Shown: positions 51,396 through 62,831 of the stretch, piece by piece
Layout: every line of letters begins with the position of its first letter
Position numbering within the stretch: the stretch's first letter is position 1
NCBI GenBank assembly: GCA_037974335.1
Contig: CM075760.1
Span: 27,243,402 to 27,307,401 of the forward strand
From: Prionace glauca
Taxonomy: Eukaryota; Chordata; Chondrichthyes; Carcharhiniformes; Carcharhinidae
DNA: 64,000 bases
Direction of reading: 5' to 3'
Position numbers and translations under genes: made by a program
The notes under the pieces: model-generated
Databases searched by the model: none
Seen by the model: the letters and a program-made list of their open reading frames with translations, nothing else
What the model was told of the DNA's origin: nothing

Positions 51396-51664
51396 AATTA
51401 AGATCTAATCAAAAGCAGGGAGGTCCTGCGTTCATGTTGGCCCGTGCCACAATGAATAACGCATCTGATTACGGATTCGAAAATTACGAGTTCGATTTCT
51501 GGGTGGCTCCATGTCAACTTAAAGGAAGTTCAAGGTCTCTGTTGTTAACAGCTCCTGCAGTTGTCATCGCATTCACCTCACACATGAAAGGTTCCCGGTT
51601 CGAAACAGGGCAGATAAATTATTAAACTTTCTCAGTTAGGTTGAGGGGATTCTACATAATTTCA

Positions 51665-52018
51665 ATTTTTCATGAGCCAAGTGGTGGCACAATGATTATA
51701 CCATAGCCATAGAACCCTACAGTGCAGAACTGCGACCTCACAGCGCCAGGGATCCGGGTTCAATTCCGGCATTGGCCCTCCGTCTGTGTGGAGTCTGCAC
51801 GTTCTCCCCATTTCTGCGTGGGTTTACTCTGTGTGCTCCGGTTTCCTCCCACAGTCCAAAGATGTGCAGGTTGGGTGGATTGACCATAATAGTGTTAGAA
51901 GGTCTAGCTAGGATAATTGCATGGAGTTACGGGGATAGGACTGGATGGGTTTGCTGTCGGTGCAGGCTCGATAGGACAAATGGCCTCTTACTGCACAGCA
52001 GGAATTCTATGATTTCTA
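51665..52018 (+). mobile_element. V-SINE with a small internal insertion
   Basis: Head GAGCCAAGTGGTGGCACAAT, B-box-like GGGTTCAATTCC, core TCCGGTTTCCTCCCACAGTC, tail GGTGCAGGCTCGATAGGACA. At about 51700-51728 the bases CATAGAACCCTACAGTGCAG interrupt the head; these are the complement of a SINE tail end. Confidence 0.78.
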
Positions 52019-52494
52019 TCTATAGGCTGATTTGATGATGGAACTGTCTGTCTGATCATATCCTGCAGTCTGTTATCTCGGTCACTGCTGGAAACAGGTG
52101 CGTGAGAATCTGATGCAATGTTAAGATGGTTTTCTCTTGCTGTATATTTGACCGGCTGACAGCGCCGGTCCTCATTTTGGCTGCAACTGTCCAGTACTCT
52201 GCAGTAACCTCAGCAGACTTCTTGGGCCTTTGGCTAATATTAAGCATCAGATAAAGCCCAAACTCAGATGCAATGCCTCATGAGCTTGGACTTTGTACAT
52301 ATCTCTTGCGGGAATCATCAATTGGATTCAACTTGAATTTGAATTGATGTTGGGGAAAAACATGGAGATTAATTCTTGATTGGTCTCTCCGCTCTGCACA
52401 TTGACTTGTAACTTCAAGCAAAGAATAACAAAATTGAAAAGCCAGCAGACAGTAGCTCCCGGAGATAATGCAGAGTGCACGGGTTGGACTGCTT

Positions 52495-52680
52495 TTTATC
52501 CAAGAACGTGCAGATTAGATTGATTGGCCATGCTAAACTGACCCTAGTGTTAGGGGATTAGCAGGGTTAGTATGTGAGGTTACGGAATGCGGCCTGGATA
52601 CGATTGTGGCTGGTGCAGACTCGATGGGCCGAATGTCCCCCTTTTGGACTGTAAGGATTCTATTTCTATGACTCGATGAT
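52495..52680 (+). mobile_element. V-SINE, 3' half
   Basis: GTCCAAGAACGTGCAGATTA, GATTGGCCATGCTAAACTGA, GCAGACTCGATGGGCCGAAT and the terminal TTCTATTTCTATGACT. Head and first half of the core are absent. Confidence 0.75.
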
Positions 52681-54635
52681 TCATCATAAACTCTGAACGT
52701 GAGCCCTTCCTCTGATCAACTCTTCATATAGAAATTGAGAGATGTTTGGCTGCCTGAACTGTGCTGCTGCTGCTGTTTATCTCATGTCTGCAGACATGAG
52801 TAAGACTTCCTTTGAGTGCAGCAGGATCTGGATTAGACAATGCCAGAATAAAACAAAATCACCCCATGTAATATCATAGGTGAACTTTTTTTAAAAAACC
52901 GACTTCTCCTTCTGTATTATCATTTGAGGACAGTAAATAAGTGACAGAATTTTCAAGACTCAAATCTGAAATGCACGTACAAATCGGAATTAATCATATC
53001 AGATTGTTTTTAAACTCTGAAACATAATTTGGAAATTAGATTAAATATGTTTACTTCACAATTACCTGCTCGATATCCTCCCCCTGCCTCCCCACCCCCA
53101 TGCAACACAGTTGCTGCCCTACAACATTGTCACTGGCCGCTCTATGAAAAGGACGTTCAAACCAGAAACATTTCGTTCCAATCCGCACTCTCATTAATCT
53201 GCTACAATATGATCGGATATTCTCACCTCACATACATGTGTTTCCTGTCGTGTTTTTAGTCCCGTGGGCGGATACGTGGTTTTCAGTGAGTAGAAAAATC
53301 CCAAGCTGGGTTACATTCAGTGCGCTGATTAGGAATATTGCTGAATTGTTAGGGACAGGGGTGGGATTGAAGTTACTGGTCCGGTTGTTATAAAGTTGCG
53401 AATTATGATAGAAAACAGTTGACAGCCATTCAAAATAAGAACGAACACTGATGGTACCTTGTTCGCAGGGATTGTTTAAATGGTTCTGTGTCAATCTTGT
53501 GCAATGTATATTTTATATAATTGTTTCTGAGCCAGTAAAACACTCTGATCAAATAAACCTTTGATCAAACCGATCACGAAACGGAAAATAAAGATGGTGA
53601 ATAATTCACACATGGAAGGAAATATTAGCAAAAGACTAAGGGTGAGTTAACTAAGCGTAAGTGCATTTTTAGCATTGTTACAAGTTAAAAACCAACTGCG
53701 GCTCAGCTGTTCATATTGAGTGTTACTGTTTTGTTTTGATGTTTTGTTCATGATCCGGTGACACTCAGTATTCAGACTGAATTGTTGTTTCTGTTTATCA
53801 GTGTGAGCGCGCCCTCTGCGGACCACTAACTGAACTTCCAGCCTGGGAACACAAGATAGAACAGGTGGGGAGAATTATATGTCGAAAAACAGTTCAATCT
53901 GAGAACCGAGAAACAAGCAGCGATCAAAATAATGCAGCAGGTCAAAGAATGTGACTGTAAGGCAGGTCTGAGCAAGATACAAATGTAAACTGGTGATAAC
54001 TTGAAAGATATGTTTTCCTCTCCCTGTGCATACTTCCTGTTAAAAACCTGAGCAATGTGCCCATGCAGGTGAGTGTGGCCCAGTCTTTGCATCAGCTCAA
54101 CGGCTCCCTATATTCAATGCTGCAATATCTGTGACGTTTAGCCATGGAGCTGTTTTAGGAATCCTTCAGTGGATCAGCCCTGTCAATGTCTGGTTCCTCT
54201 GCTTAATATCTACGAAATTTCAAAGACTAGGTGGCTGAATGAGACCTCTGTACAGCATCGGCTCAGTGCTCGCTAACTCTCCATGTCTAAACGTTTGCTC
54301 AACTGTGCTATGCAGGCAAGTATATCCTTACCCCCTAAGCTGTACACTTCCTATATCACCCAATGCGCCGATACACTTTGAGAGAGCTATAAAAGTCATT
54401 GACATAGGCAAGGGTGAGATTGAGCGGAATGATACGGAGACAATCCAACTGAGGGACAAAGATGAATGCGGCCTGAGAGCAGTGAATGATGCAGAGACAC
54501 AGCAAGGAAGGACATTGCTACAGATGAGTATTTATAAATACTGACATACATTAGAGGAGGCTGTGGTGCAGCGGTATTTTAAATGGGCGAATCCCTACTT
54601 TGAAACAGTGATACCTAGTTATAGATTTAGCCAGA
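52681..54635. other. 2 kb without recognisable feature
   Basis: No frame above about 100 codons and no repeat family recognised. GTGAGCGCGCCCTCTGCGGA near 53803 is a CTCF-like sequence, noted without support. Confidence 0.35.
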
Positions 54636-54639
54636 AGAC

Positions 54640-54790
54640 GAACTATCCTCTTCACACCCGCCTTGTCAAGACCCCTTTGTATTTTATACATATCAATCAA
54701 GTAGCCTACTCTTACTCTGAATTCCAGCGGCTATAACTTTGTCTCTCTAACCTTTCCTCATGAAATAATTCGGCCTTAAAAACAAAGATT
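54640..54790 (-). mobile_element. Old CR1-like fragment
   Basis: TTTTATACATATCAATCAAG and TCTAACCTTTCCTCATGAAA are eroded CR1 RT text on the minus strand (RLRGDLI.VYK; YEERL). Confidence 0.48.
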
Positions 54791-55104
54791 GAATGCCAGA
54801 AATTTACACGGATACACAGAATGGAAGACTAAAACTTAATGAAACTCAAGGTTACACACACACAAACTGAGAACTGCTCACAGTTACCAAGGAACCCGAT
54901 ATATAGGGAATCTGGGGATTCTGAAGAGAATGAGGCGAAAAAAATAGGAAATAACATCAAATAAAGAGGTAACAATGAACAGAGAAGGCAACAGGGGAAA
55001 GAGAAAGCAGTTAATGGCAAAACAAGAAAAGTTATGAAATAGTAAAATTTAGATAGCTGAATGACAAGAAATGATGATCATCCTCAGATTTTGCTTTTAT
55101 TCTG

Positions 55105-55917
55105 TCTAAAATGCCGGGGTCCAAACTGCACACACTATTCCAAATGTGGTCTCCACAAAACCCTGAATTACTGTAACAAGACTGCAAACATTTCAAGACT
55201 TAACTCCGTGCTCAAGGCTGGAAGGAGAGTGTGACAGTGCATAATTCGCACTGTGTACATTCCCGACATCAGTAACTGGATCAGGAAGATGGGATATCTT
55301 TGTCTCTTTGTACTGTCTTTTTAAAGCTCCATCTCCTCTTAATGCCGTGTGTCATATATTCGCTATCCCTGCTTTCCAGGCAAAGCTCGGGTTCACCAAC
55401 TGTCTGTCTATATCAAGTAGCTAATTGACCCTGGGAGCTGGACAGCCAGAGGGAGCTGAATGAGAGGAAGCGACAGAAACAGAAAGAGAAGTGACATGTT
55501 TCGGAATGACTTGTGTCAGTTGCTCTCCGTGATGAATGCCTGCAGTATGTTACCCTGTAAGTTTCACAGAGGCCGCACTGATGAGTTTGTTGGGGGTTGG
55601 AAACTGCAAGTGTCACATAAGCAGCTCACTGTCTATTTCATGTTCCAGCTAAGAGGATTCGCTGCTTTCATTGGCTGACGCAATCACTTGTGTGTGATAT
55701 AAACATGACAATTTGAAGGATAAACTTGCATTTGGTGAATAAAAAACCCGAAATAAAATAAAAAGCAGGTGATTCGTGGATAAATTAATATTGTAAACAG
55801 GTTGGATCACATTCCCTGGTGGTCCAGTGGTTAGGATTCAGCGCTTTTACCACCCCAGTCCGGGTTCGATTCCCGGACAGGGAATGTAAATTTATTGCTG
55901 TACAACAATCCTGCGTT
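55105..55917 (+). other. Duplicated tRNA unit, copy B
   Basis: Aligns with copy C (61510-62335) from ACTGCACACACTATTCCAAA through AAGCTCGGGTTCACCAACTG, TGACCCTGGGAGCTGGACAG, ACAGAAACAGAAAGA and the tRNA-Glu relic. From 55505 it also aligns with copy A. It begins inside an old CR1 scrap that copy C shares, so that scrap was inserted before duplication. It is cut off at about 55917 by the near-complete CR1, so the tRNA-Lys half is missing. Confidence 0.72.
55813..55884 (+). pseudogene. tRNA-Glu-like pseudogene with TTT at the anticodon
   Basis: 72 bases beginning TCCCTGGTGGTCCAGTGG and ending CGGGTTCGATTCCCGGACAG plus GGAA. A and B boxes and T-arm are good. The anticodon loop reads CTTTTAC (TTT, a Lys anticodon, where tRNA-Glu has TTC or CTC). 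Anticodon stem 27-31/39-43 (CAGCG/CACCC) has only two pairs, and 7-66 is mismatched. Probably not a working tRNA. Confidence 0.72.
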
Positions 55918-56194
55918 ACTAGTCTAGGGAGCAGTCTCTCACTATTAACTCTATCCATTCCCTTCATTATCTTATATACTTCTGTCATGTCCCCTCTCAA
56001 TCTCCGCCTTTCCAAGGAGAATAGTCCCAGTTTCTTCAACCTCTCCTCGTAACCCAGTCCCCCCATGCCAGGCAACATCCTGGTAAACCTCCTCTGCACC
56101 CTTTCCAGAGACTCCACATCCTTCCGGTAGTAAGGTGACCAGAACTGGACGCAGTACTCCAAATGCGGTCTAACCAACGTTCTGTACAATGAAG

Positions 56195-58567
56195 CATTAG
56201 ACAGCAGCTTTTATACTCTATGCCCCTTCCTATAAAGGCCAACATCCCATAAGCCTTCCTAACAACCTTCTCCACTTGTGATGCAACCTTCATGGATTTG
56301 TGAACCTGCACTCCCAGGTCCCTCTGTATGTTTATACTCCCAATAGGCCTCCCTTTAATCTCATGGCTCCTCTCTGCATTATTCTGTCCAAAATGCATCA
56401 CCTCGCATTTGTCAGGATTAAATGCCATCTGCCACCTATCTGCCCACTGCACCAACCTATCTATATCCTGTTGTATCACCTGACAATCCAGTTCCGTACC
56501 CGCCAACCCTGCCATCTTGGTGTCATCAGCAAAATTGCTAATCACACCACCTACGCCCTCTTCCAAGTCATTTATGTAGACTACAAAGAGGAGAGGTCCC
56601 AGTACTGAGCCCTGTGGCACACCACTGGTCACTGGCCTCCAGCCCGACAAGGTTCTTTCCACAGCTACCCTCTGTCTCCTATTTCCCAGCCAGTTCTCAA
56701 TCCACCTAGCTACCTGGCCTCGTATCCCATGCGCCTTAACCTTTTCTATCAGCCTACCGTGAGGGACTTTGTCAAACGCCTTACTGAAATCCATATAGAT
56801 GACATCAACGGTTCTCCCATCGTCAACCGTTTTTGTCACCTCCTCAAAGAATTCCACCAGATTCGTAAGGCAAGACCTCCCTCTAACAAAGCCATGTTGT
56901 GTATCCCTAATCAGATCGCAACGCTCCAAATGCTCATACATCCTACCCCTAAGTATTTTTTCCATTAACTTCCCTACCACCGACGTCAAACTCACCGGTC
57001 TATAATTCCCAGGGTTATCCCTACTGCCTTTATTGAACAACGGGACCACATTTGCTACCCTCCCGTCTTCTGGGACCTCACCTGTGTCCAAAGAAGAGAC
57101 AAAGATTTGCGCCAGAGGCCCAGCAATTTCATCTTTCGCCTCCCTAAGCAGCCTGGGATAAATACCATCAGGCCCCGGAGCTTTATCCGTCCTTACGCTA
57201 CCTAAAAGCCCTAGCACTTCCTCTCTCGTAATAACTATATCCTGCAAATAAACCTCCACTCCCTCCAAGAGACCACACGATTCCGAACCCCTCTCCTTTG
57301 TGAATACCGACGCAAAGTATTCATTCAGGTGCTCCCCCATCCCCTCCGACTCAATACACAACTCACCACTCTTGTCCCTAAGAGGACCAATTTTCCCTCG
57401 AACTACTCTCTTGCCTCTGATATAGGAATAAAATGCCTTTGGATTTTCCTTAATCCTACCAGCCAAAGCCATCTCATGCCCTCTCTTCGCCCTTCTAATT
57501 CCCCTTTTTAGCTCCCTCCTACTCTCGCTGTATTCTTCCAGCGCACTCTCCGTACCCATTTGTTTTGACCTAACATACGCCTCCCTCTTCTTCCTGACCA
57601 AGTCTTCAATATCCTCCGTAATCCACGGCTGTCTAATCCTTCCTTTCCCATCCTTTCTCTTAACCGGAACATACCTCCCCTGCAACCATTTCATTTTGTC
57701 CCTAAATGACTCCCACTTGCCAACCGTGGACTTGCCAGCTAACAGTCCCTCCCAATCAGTTTGCTGCAGCTCCCTCCTAATCCTGCCATAGCTCGCCTTT
57801 CCCCAATTCAGCACACTCCCACTCGGACGGCACTCGTCCCTTTCCATTTTTATCCTAAAGTAGACGGACTTGTGATCACTGTTCACCACATGTTCGCCTA
57901 CCTCTACCTCACCCACCTGCCCAGGTTCGTTTCCCAACACTAGATCCAGTATAGCCCCTCCCCTAGTCGGGCTAGTTACATACTGCTCTAGCGACCCTTC
58001 CATAACACAGTTCACAAACTCCTCTCCCTCCGTACCCCCAGCTCTAGGCCCCCTCCAATTCACTCCAGGAAAATTAAAATCACCCACTACAACCACTCTG
58101 TTCTTCCTGCACCTGTCCAAAATGCCCCTGCAAATGCCTTCCTCCACTGACTTTGGGCTGCTGGGTGGCCTATAGTACACCCCTAGCAATGTGATCTCTC
58201 CCTTTTTATTCCTCAACTCCACCCACACTGACTCAATCCCTATCTCTTCCATATCGTCCTCCCTCTGCACTACTGTGATGTTTTCCCTGACTAACAGTGC
58301 CACCCCTCCTCCTCTCTTCATCCCTCCTCTGTCACACCTAAAACACTTGTACCCAGGAACATTCAGCTGCCAGTCCTGCCCCTCCCGTAACCACGTCTCC
58401 GTTACAGCCACCACATCTAACTGCCTCACAAACATCAAGGCCCTAAGCTCATCCGTTTTCCCTATCACACTCCTAGCATTGAAACAGACACAGTTCAACC
58501 CACAAGTGTCCCTCAGAACCACCTTCTCCCTGATACTTTTCCTTTCACTCGACTCTCTCCCAGCCAC
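56195..58567 (-). CDS. CR1 ORF2: APE endonuclease and reverse transcriptase
   Basis: About 790 codons stay open. Endonuclease blocks: [68 protein letters not shown] and [13 protein letters not shown] blocks: [85 protein letters not shown] and FADDTKMAG (catalytic FADD present). It then shifts frame before [13 protein letters not shown], which lies in another frame at 56189-55920. Function in the family: nicking of target DNA and target-primed reverse transcription of the LINE RNA. The first ATG near 58567 sits 20 bases after the end of ORF1. Confidence 0.9.
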
Positions 58568-58587
58568 CTCCCCACCCCCCCTCCATA

Positions 58588-59450
58588 TTAGTTTAAACCC
58601 TTCGTAAACACCCCAGCTAACCTCCCCGCTAAGACATTAGTTCCCCTCCCATTCAAATTCTCCCCACCCTTCCTGTACAATTGCCCTTCTCTCTTAAACA
58701 CCTCCCAGTGATCCACAAAAGTAAAGCCCTCTACCCTACACCAATCCCTCAACCATGCATTCAGCTGCATGATCTCTTCATTCTCTGCCCTGCTGATACT
58801 GGGCAGCAACCCAGAGAGTGCCACCCTGGAGGTCCTACTCTTTAGTTTGGCCCCCAACTCCTTAAATTGCCTACGTACCTCTACCCTACTCCTCCTTCCT
58901 ATGTCCCCTCCCCCACATGTACTATGACCTCAGCCTGTGCCCCCTCCCCTTTCAAAATTCCCTCTACCCTGTCCGATACGTCCTTTACCCCTGCTCCAGG
59001 GAAGCAGACCACCATCCTGGAATCACGCCTCTGTCCACAGAACCTTCTATCTATACCTCTGACCCTCCCGTCCCCTACCACTATCACCTTACCGGCCCCC
59101 TTCTGTCCCTCTAAGTTAGTCTCCCCCTCCTGCCTATCTTTCTGTGCCCCTGTCGACGAACCTTGGGAGGCCTCTGGGGAGGCTGGGGGACCCTGACTGC
59201 TCTTCTTCTTCCTCTTTCCCCTCCTCACAGTCGTCCATCCTCCCTTCTCTTCAGCCCTTGAGACCTCCTCCTTCTCATGGTTCCCAGCCATTATCGCCTC
59301 GTTCTCCCTTACTAGAAAAGCGTCCTCCAGCCGCCCCTCGAGTTGCCTGATCCGGGCCCTCAAGCGCTGCAGTTCCAAACATTTACTGCAGATGTGGACT
59401 TTGGGGACACGTGACACACCATGAACTCCCACATGTGGCACCTGATACAA
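58588..59450 (-). CDS. CR1 ORF1 with SGNH-esterase-like domain
   Basis: N-terminal Cys and leucine-rich segment (HICSKCLELQRLRARIRQLE), a basic linker (RRGKRKKKSS), then the SGNH-like domain: VIVVGDGRVRGIDRRF, where the catalytic GDS reads GDG, then CFPGAGVKDVSDRVEGIL and VIVHVGEGT. A frame shift near 58880 follows, then ELGAKLKSRTSRV-type text and NAWLRDWCRVEGFTFVDHWE to GTNVLAGRLAGVFTKGLN. The Ser-to-Gly change and the shift suggest ORF1 is inactive in this copy. CR1 ORF1 proteins bind the LINE RNA; the role of the esterase is unsettled. Confidence 0.85.
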
Positions 59451-59769
59451 CTTACGTTCCTACCTATATTCCCTGCCATGTTCCAACCTCCTGTAAGCTC
59501 CCAAAGGTTACTCACCTTCTCTAAGCCTGCTCTCCCCTCAGCCCAGCGAGCCAAAGCCCTTCTCACTCTGTTCCCACTCACTCTGCTGCCCGCTCCCGAC
59601 GCTGCCCGCTCTATGCTGCTACCCCTTTTTTATACCCCCCGCTCCCCCTTAACGACTATCCCCTGGCCTAACTTCTGGTACGGAAGTAAACTACACTCTA
59701 AGAAGCCCCGAGAACCGGAAGTACAGGAAAATAACAGGAATACAGGAAAAAAGGAGGCCCAAAACTGGT

Positions 59770-60015
59770 TACGGTATTCCACGTGTGTTCTCATCAGTAT
59801 CTTGAATGGGCTGTCATATAAAGAGCGGTTTAGTAACTTGGGTTCATACTCTCTGGAATACAGGAGAATGAGGTGGTGGCGGGGGGCGGGGAGCGGGGGG
59901 GGGCGTGTTGATTGAGGCATATAAAATACTCAACTGGATTGGTAAAGTCAGTGTTAACCAAATGTTCCCCTTTCTAGAACAGTCTAGGACAAGAGGTCAT
60001 TGTTGTAGATAACGG
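59770..60015 (+). mobile_element. CR1-like fragment
   Basis: + strand: TCCACGTGTGTTCTCATCAG, GGGTTCATACTCTCTGGAAT (LFSLE), AATGAGGTGGTGGC (RMR), then after a G-rich run TTGATTGAGGCATATAAAAT (LIEAYKI) and GACAAGAGGTCATTG. Short and eroded. Confidence 0.58.
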
Positions 60016-60329
60016 AATTGTTGGAATTGGGTCCAGAATGGAACAGGTTTTAATGTTGTATATTGTAGCGATTTTGCCAGCAGGAGAGGGCAGAAGGATT
60101 AAGTTCATTATCGGGGCGCATTTCTGTATTGAGGAATATTTGATTGAAGGAACAAATGCGGGAGCAGAAACATCATGCTGTATCTCTTCACTCGCCCTAA
60201 AATGGCCGAGCACTTCACTCATTGATATCAATCCGCTGCAGAAAAATGGACTTCGTGTGTACACGCTGCGGAGGGTGTCAGGAGTGTTGACCCTAACAGA
60301 ACACATAACAGTGAGAACAATTTGGTCTG

Positions 60330-60442
60330 AGTTTGAGGTTATATTGTTCTTCTCTTCGTCAGTTGAGGACTCACCTGAAAGGTAGTGGCTTTTGCTACCA
60401 AATAAACTTGTTGAACTTTAACCCGGTGTTGTGGGGCTTCTT
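60330..60442. repeat. Penelope-like element terminus
   Basis: GGCTTTTGCTACCAAATAAA, CTTGTTGAACTTTAACCCGG and TGTTGTGGGGCTTCTTAATA are the terminus described at 4081-4204, right-arm orientation. Confidence 0.5.
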
Positions 60443-60449
60443 AATACAA

Positions 60450-61470
60450 CATAGCAAACAGTGTTGTGTGGCACTAACATTGTGCTCAATTGGTTAGACT
60501 TCCGACAGATCTAACAACACAAGACTGGACCTTCATCAGGCTTTGTGGGCCATCAACAAAGTTGAACTGTACTCCAGCAAATCTGCAACCTCATGGCGCG
60601 AAATATCCCCCACTCCACCATTACCATCAAGCCAGGGAATCAACCCTGGTTCCATGGGTGCAGGAGGGGATGCCAACAGTAGCATTAGACATACTACAAA
60701 TGAGGTGTCAACCTGGGGAAGCTATCAGATAAGACTATTTGCATGCCAAACAGCAAAAACAACAAGTGATGCATAGAGCTAAGTGATCCCACTATCAACA
60801 GATGAGATCTAAGATCTACAATCCATCCACATCCAGGCCAGAATGGTGGTGGTCAATTAAACAACTCACTGGAGGAGGATACTCTACAAATGCCCCCATC
60901 TTAAATGATGGAGGAGCCCAGCAAATTAATTAAAAAAAATAAAGCTGAAGTCTCTGCAGCATTCTTCAGCCAGATGTGGTGAGTGGATGAACCATCTCGG
61001 CCTCCTCCACTGGTTCCCAGGGTCTCAGATCGCAGTCTCCAACCAATTTGATTCACACCACATGGTATTAAGATATAGTTGGAGACACTGGATACTGTAA
61101 AGGCAATGGGCCTTGATAGCATTCCTCCAGAACTTGCCACTACCCGAGCCAAGCTCTTCCAGTACAGTTGCCACATTAGCATCTACCCAATGATGTGGAA
61201 ATGTGACGAGTTAGGTCTTGTACACAAAAAAAGCAGGACAAATCCAACCCAGCCAATTACCGCTCAACCAGTCTACTCTATATCTGACTAAAGTGATGGA
61301 AGGGTCATCAACAGTGCTATGCAGCAGCACCTGCTCAGCAATAACCTGCTCAGTGACTCCCAGTTTAAGTCTCGCCAGGGCCACTCAGCTCCCGATCTCA
61401 TTACAGCCTTGGTTCAAACATGGACGAAAGTGCTGAATTCGTGAGGAGTGGTGAGAGTGGCAGCCTCTGA
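60450..61470 (+). mobile_element. APE-type LINE, second family, RT part
   Basis: Aligns with 50380-51380 (TCAACCCTGGTTCCATGGGT against TCAAACTTGGTTCAATGATG; GGAGGAGCCCAGCAAATTAA). It continues into RT text: VKAMGLDSIPPELATTRAKL, AKLFQYSCHISIYPMMWK, then NYRSTSLLYI-like and CAGTTTAAGTCTCGCCAGGG (QFGFRQG-type). Ends at CTGACATCAAGAACC near 61470. Frames broken. Confidence 0.68.
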
Positions 61471-61489
61471 CATCAAGAACCTTTGCTGT

Positions 61490-62758
61490 AACGTCTCCAA
61501 TGGAAGTCTATCCTATCATCAATGTGGAACCCCAAAATTGCACACAGCATTCCAAATGAGGTTTCGGCAATACCCTGAGCGACTGCAGCAAGCCTTCAAA
61601 GATGACAAAATTTAAATCTATGCTCAAGATTGGAAGGGAAATGTGACTGTGGATAATTGACATTGTACAAATTCCTTTAATCGGTATCTGGGGGAATCTG
61701 GAAGATGAGGTAGTGGTATTTCTTTACCCTGTCATCTGTAAAATCCACTTCTTCCCAATACCTTATGTCCCACACTCCTTGATCCTCCTGTCCAGGTAAT
61801 GCTCGGGTTCACTAATTCTCTGTGTCATTGGCAGATGAAACTAGAACTCGGTGATACCAGCTAATTGATCCTGGGAGCTGGACGGTCAGAGGCAGCAACA
61901 GAAACAGAAAGAAATGTGACATGAAAGTGTTTAAAATAGGATCTGTGTCAATTCCTTTCAGTGACGGATGTCTGCCTTGTGTTGCCGCGAACTTTCACAT
62001 GAGTTGCAGTGATGAAGTCGCTGAGGCTTGGAAATTGGAAGTTGTACATCAGTATCTTATTTGATCTCACTGGTAATTTCATGTTCTAGTTATCGGCATC
62101 CATGTTTTCATTGGTTAAGAAGTCAATTTTTCTCATGCTATAAAATGACAATTTGAAACGGAATCTTGTTTCTGGTGTCAAACAATGTCTGAAATGAAAA
62201 ATGAAAGGCAAAGGTTTAATACATCAATTAGATGTTTGAAAGCAGCTGTAGTAACTTCCTTAGTGATCTAATGGTTTGAGTTCCGTGTTTTTATCTCTGC
62301 GGCCTGTGATCGATTCCCGGTCAGGGAATAAAAACTTGTTGTTTTGCAAAAACTATTATTTAATTAATTGTCTGTACTAGAAAGGCAATATGCTATTTTG
62401 CGTTGAGTTGAAAATGTCATGTTCAAATTACCAAGAACAGTAAAAGGACAGTGATAGGTTGCAAAATTCTGACAATAGAGATGATGACACGAGGTAAAAT
62501 CAGGCTAATAATAGAGAAGATTTTATTTTTTCCACTCACACAATTTCAAGATTTGGGTTCAAATCTGGCGCTAAATGATTAAAAAAAACCTTTCCACTGA
62601 GTTAAGCACAAAACTGTCCGACTGCCAAAGGAGTGGAGGCGCCTTTCATTCAGAAAATAGTGATTAAGATATTAACAAAGCAAGACTGAGAACGACCCAT
62701 TTTAAACGGTGACATTCTGGAGAAATGGAGTTCTCCCAATAAAGTTTTAGAATAATAG
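61490..62758 (+). other. Duplicated tRNA unit, copy C
   Basis: The most complete copy: old CR1 scrap, AATGCTCGGGTTCACTAATT, TGATCCTGGGAGCTGGACGG, a tRNA-Glu relic at 62257, then 430 bases of spacer that match copy A, then the tRNA-Lys. Copies A and B are closer to each other than either is to C in the first 300 bases. Confidence 0.7.
62257..62328 (+). pseudogene. tRNA-Glu relic, anticodon position TTT
   Basis: Same place in the unit as the relics at 28521 and 55813. T-arm and end are good (GTGATCGATTCCCGGTCAGG, GAA), but the acceptor 5' strand is TCCTTAG and the anticodon loop reads TTTTTAT (TTT). A box eroded. Not a working tRNA. Confidence 0.58.
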
Positions 62759-62831
62759 CGCCCAACGTGGGGCTCGAACCCACAACCCTGAGATTAAGAG
62801 TCTCATACTCTACCGACTGAGCTAGTCGGGC
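62759..62831 (-). tRNA. tRNA-Lys (anticodon CTT)
   Basis: 73 bases on the minus strand. Acceptor GCCCGAC/GTTGGGC fully paired with one G-U, D-arm TAGCTCAGTCGGTAGAGTAT, anticodon loop CTCTTAA with CTT, T-arm GTGGGTTCGAGCCCCAC, discriminator G. It matches vertebrate tRNA-Lys-CTT except A for G at position 6 (improves pairing) and T for C at position 25 (a G-U pair). All four stems form. No run of four T lies within the first 90 or so bases downstream, so termination would be late; the first is near 62655. Confidence 0.92.

Larger units (their letters stand above)
55918..59700 (-). mobile_element. Nearly full-length CR1 LINE
   Basis: 5' UTR (about 59700-59455), ORF1 (59450-58588) and ORF2 (58567 to about 55920) in the normal order. 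The 3' end of ORF2 and the whole 3' UTR are missing at about 55918. Breaks seen: one shift in ORF1 near 58880, one shift in ORF2 near 56195 (one base lost at the LQLYRTLV junction), plus the truncation. It is about 97% identical to the 29.1-30.7 kb element over the shared stretch examined by eye. Confidence 0.93.

Noticed and set aside
58191-58607. 138-codon + frame, and others at 56300-59915
   Set aside because: Shadows of CR1 ORF1 and ORF2 on the other strand; low-complexity Ser/Pro/Thr composition.
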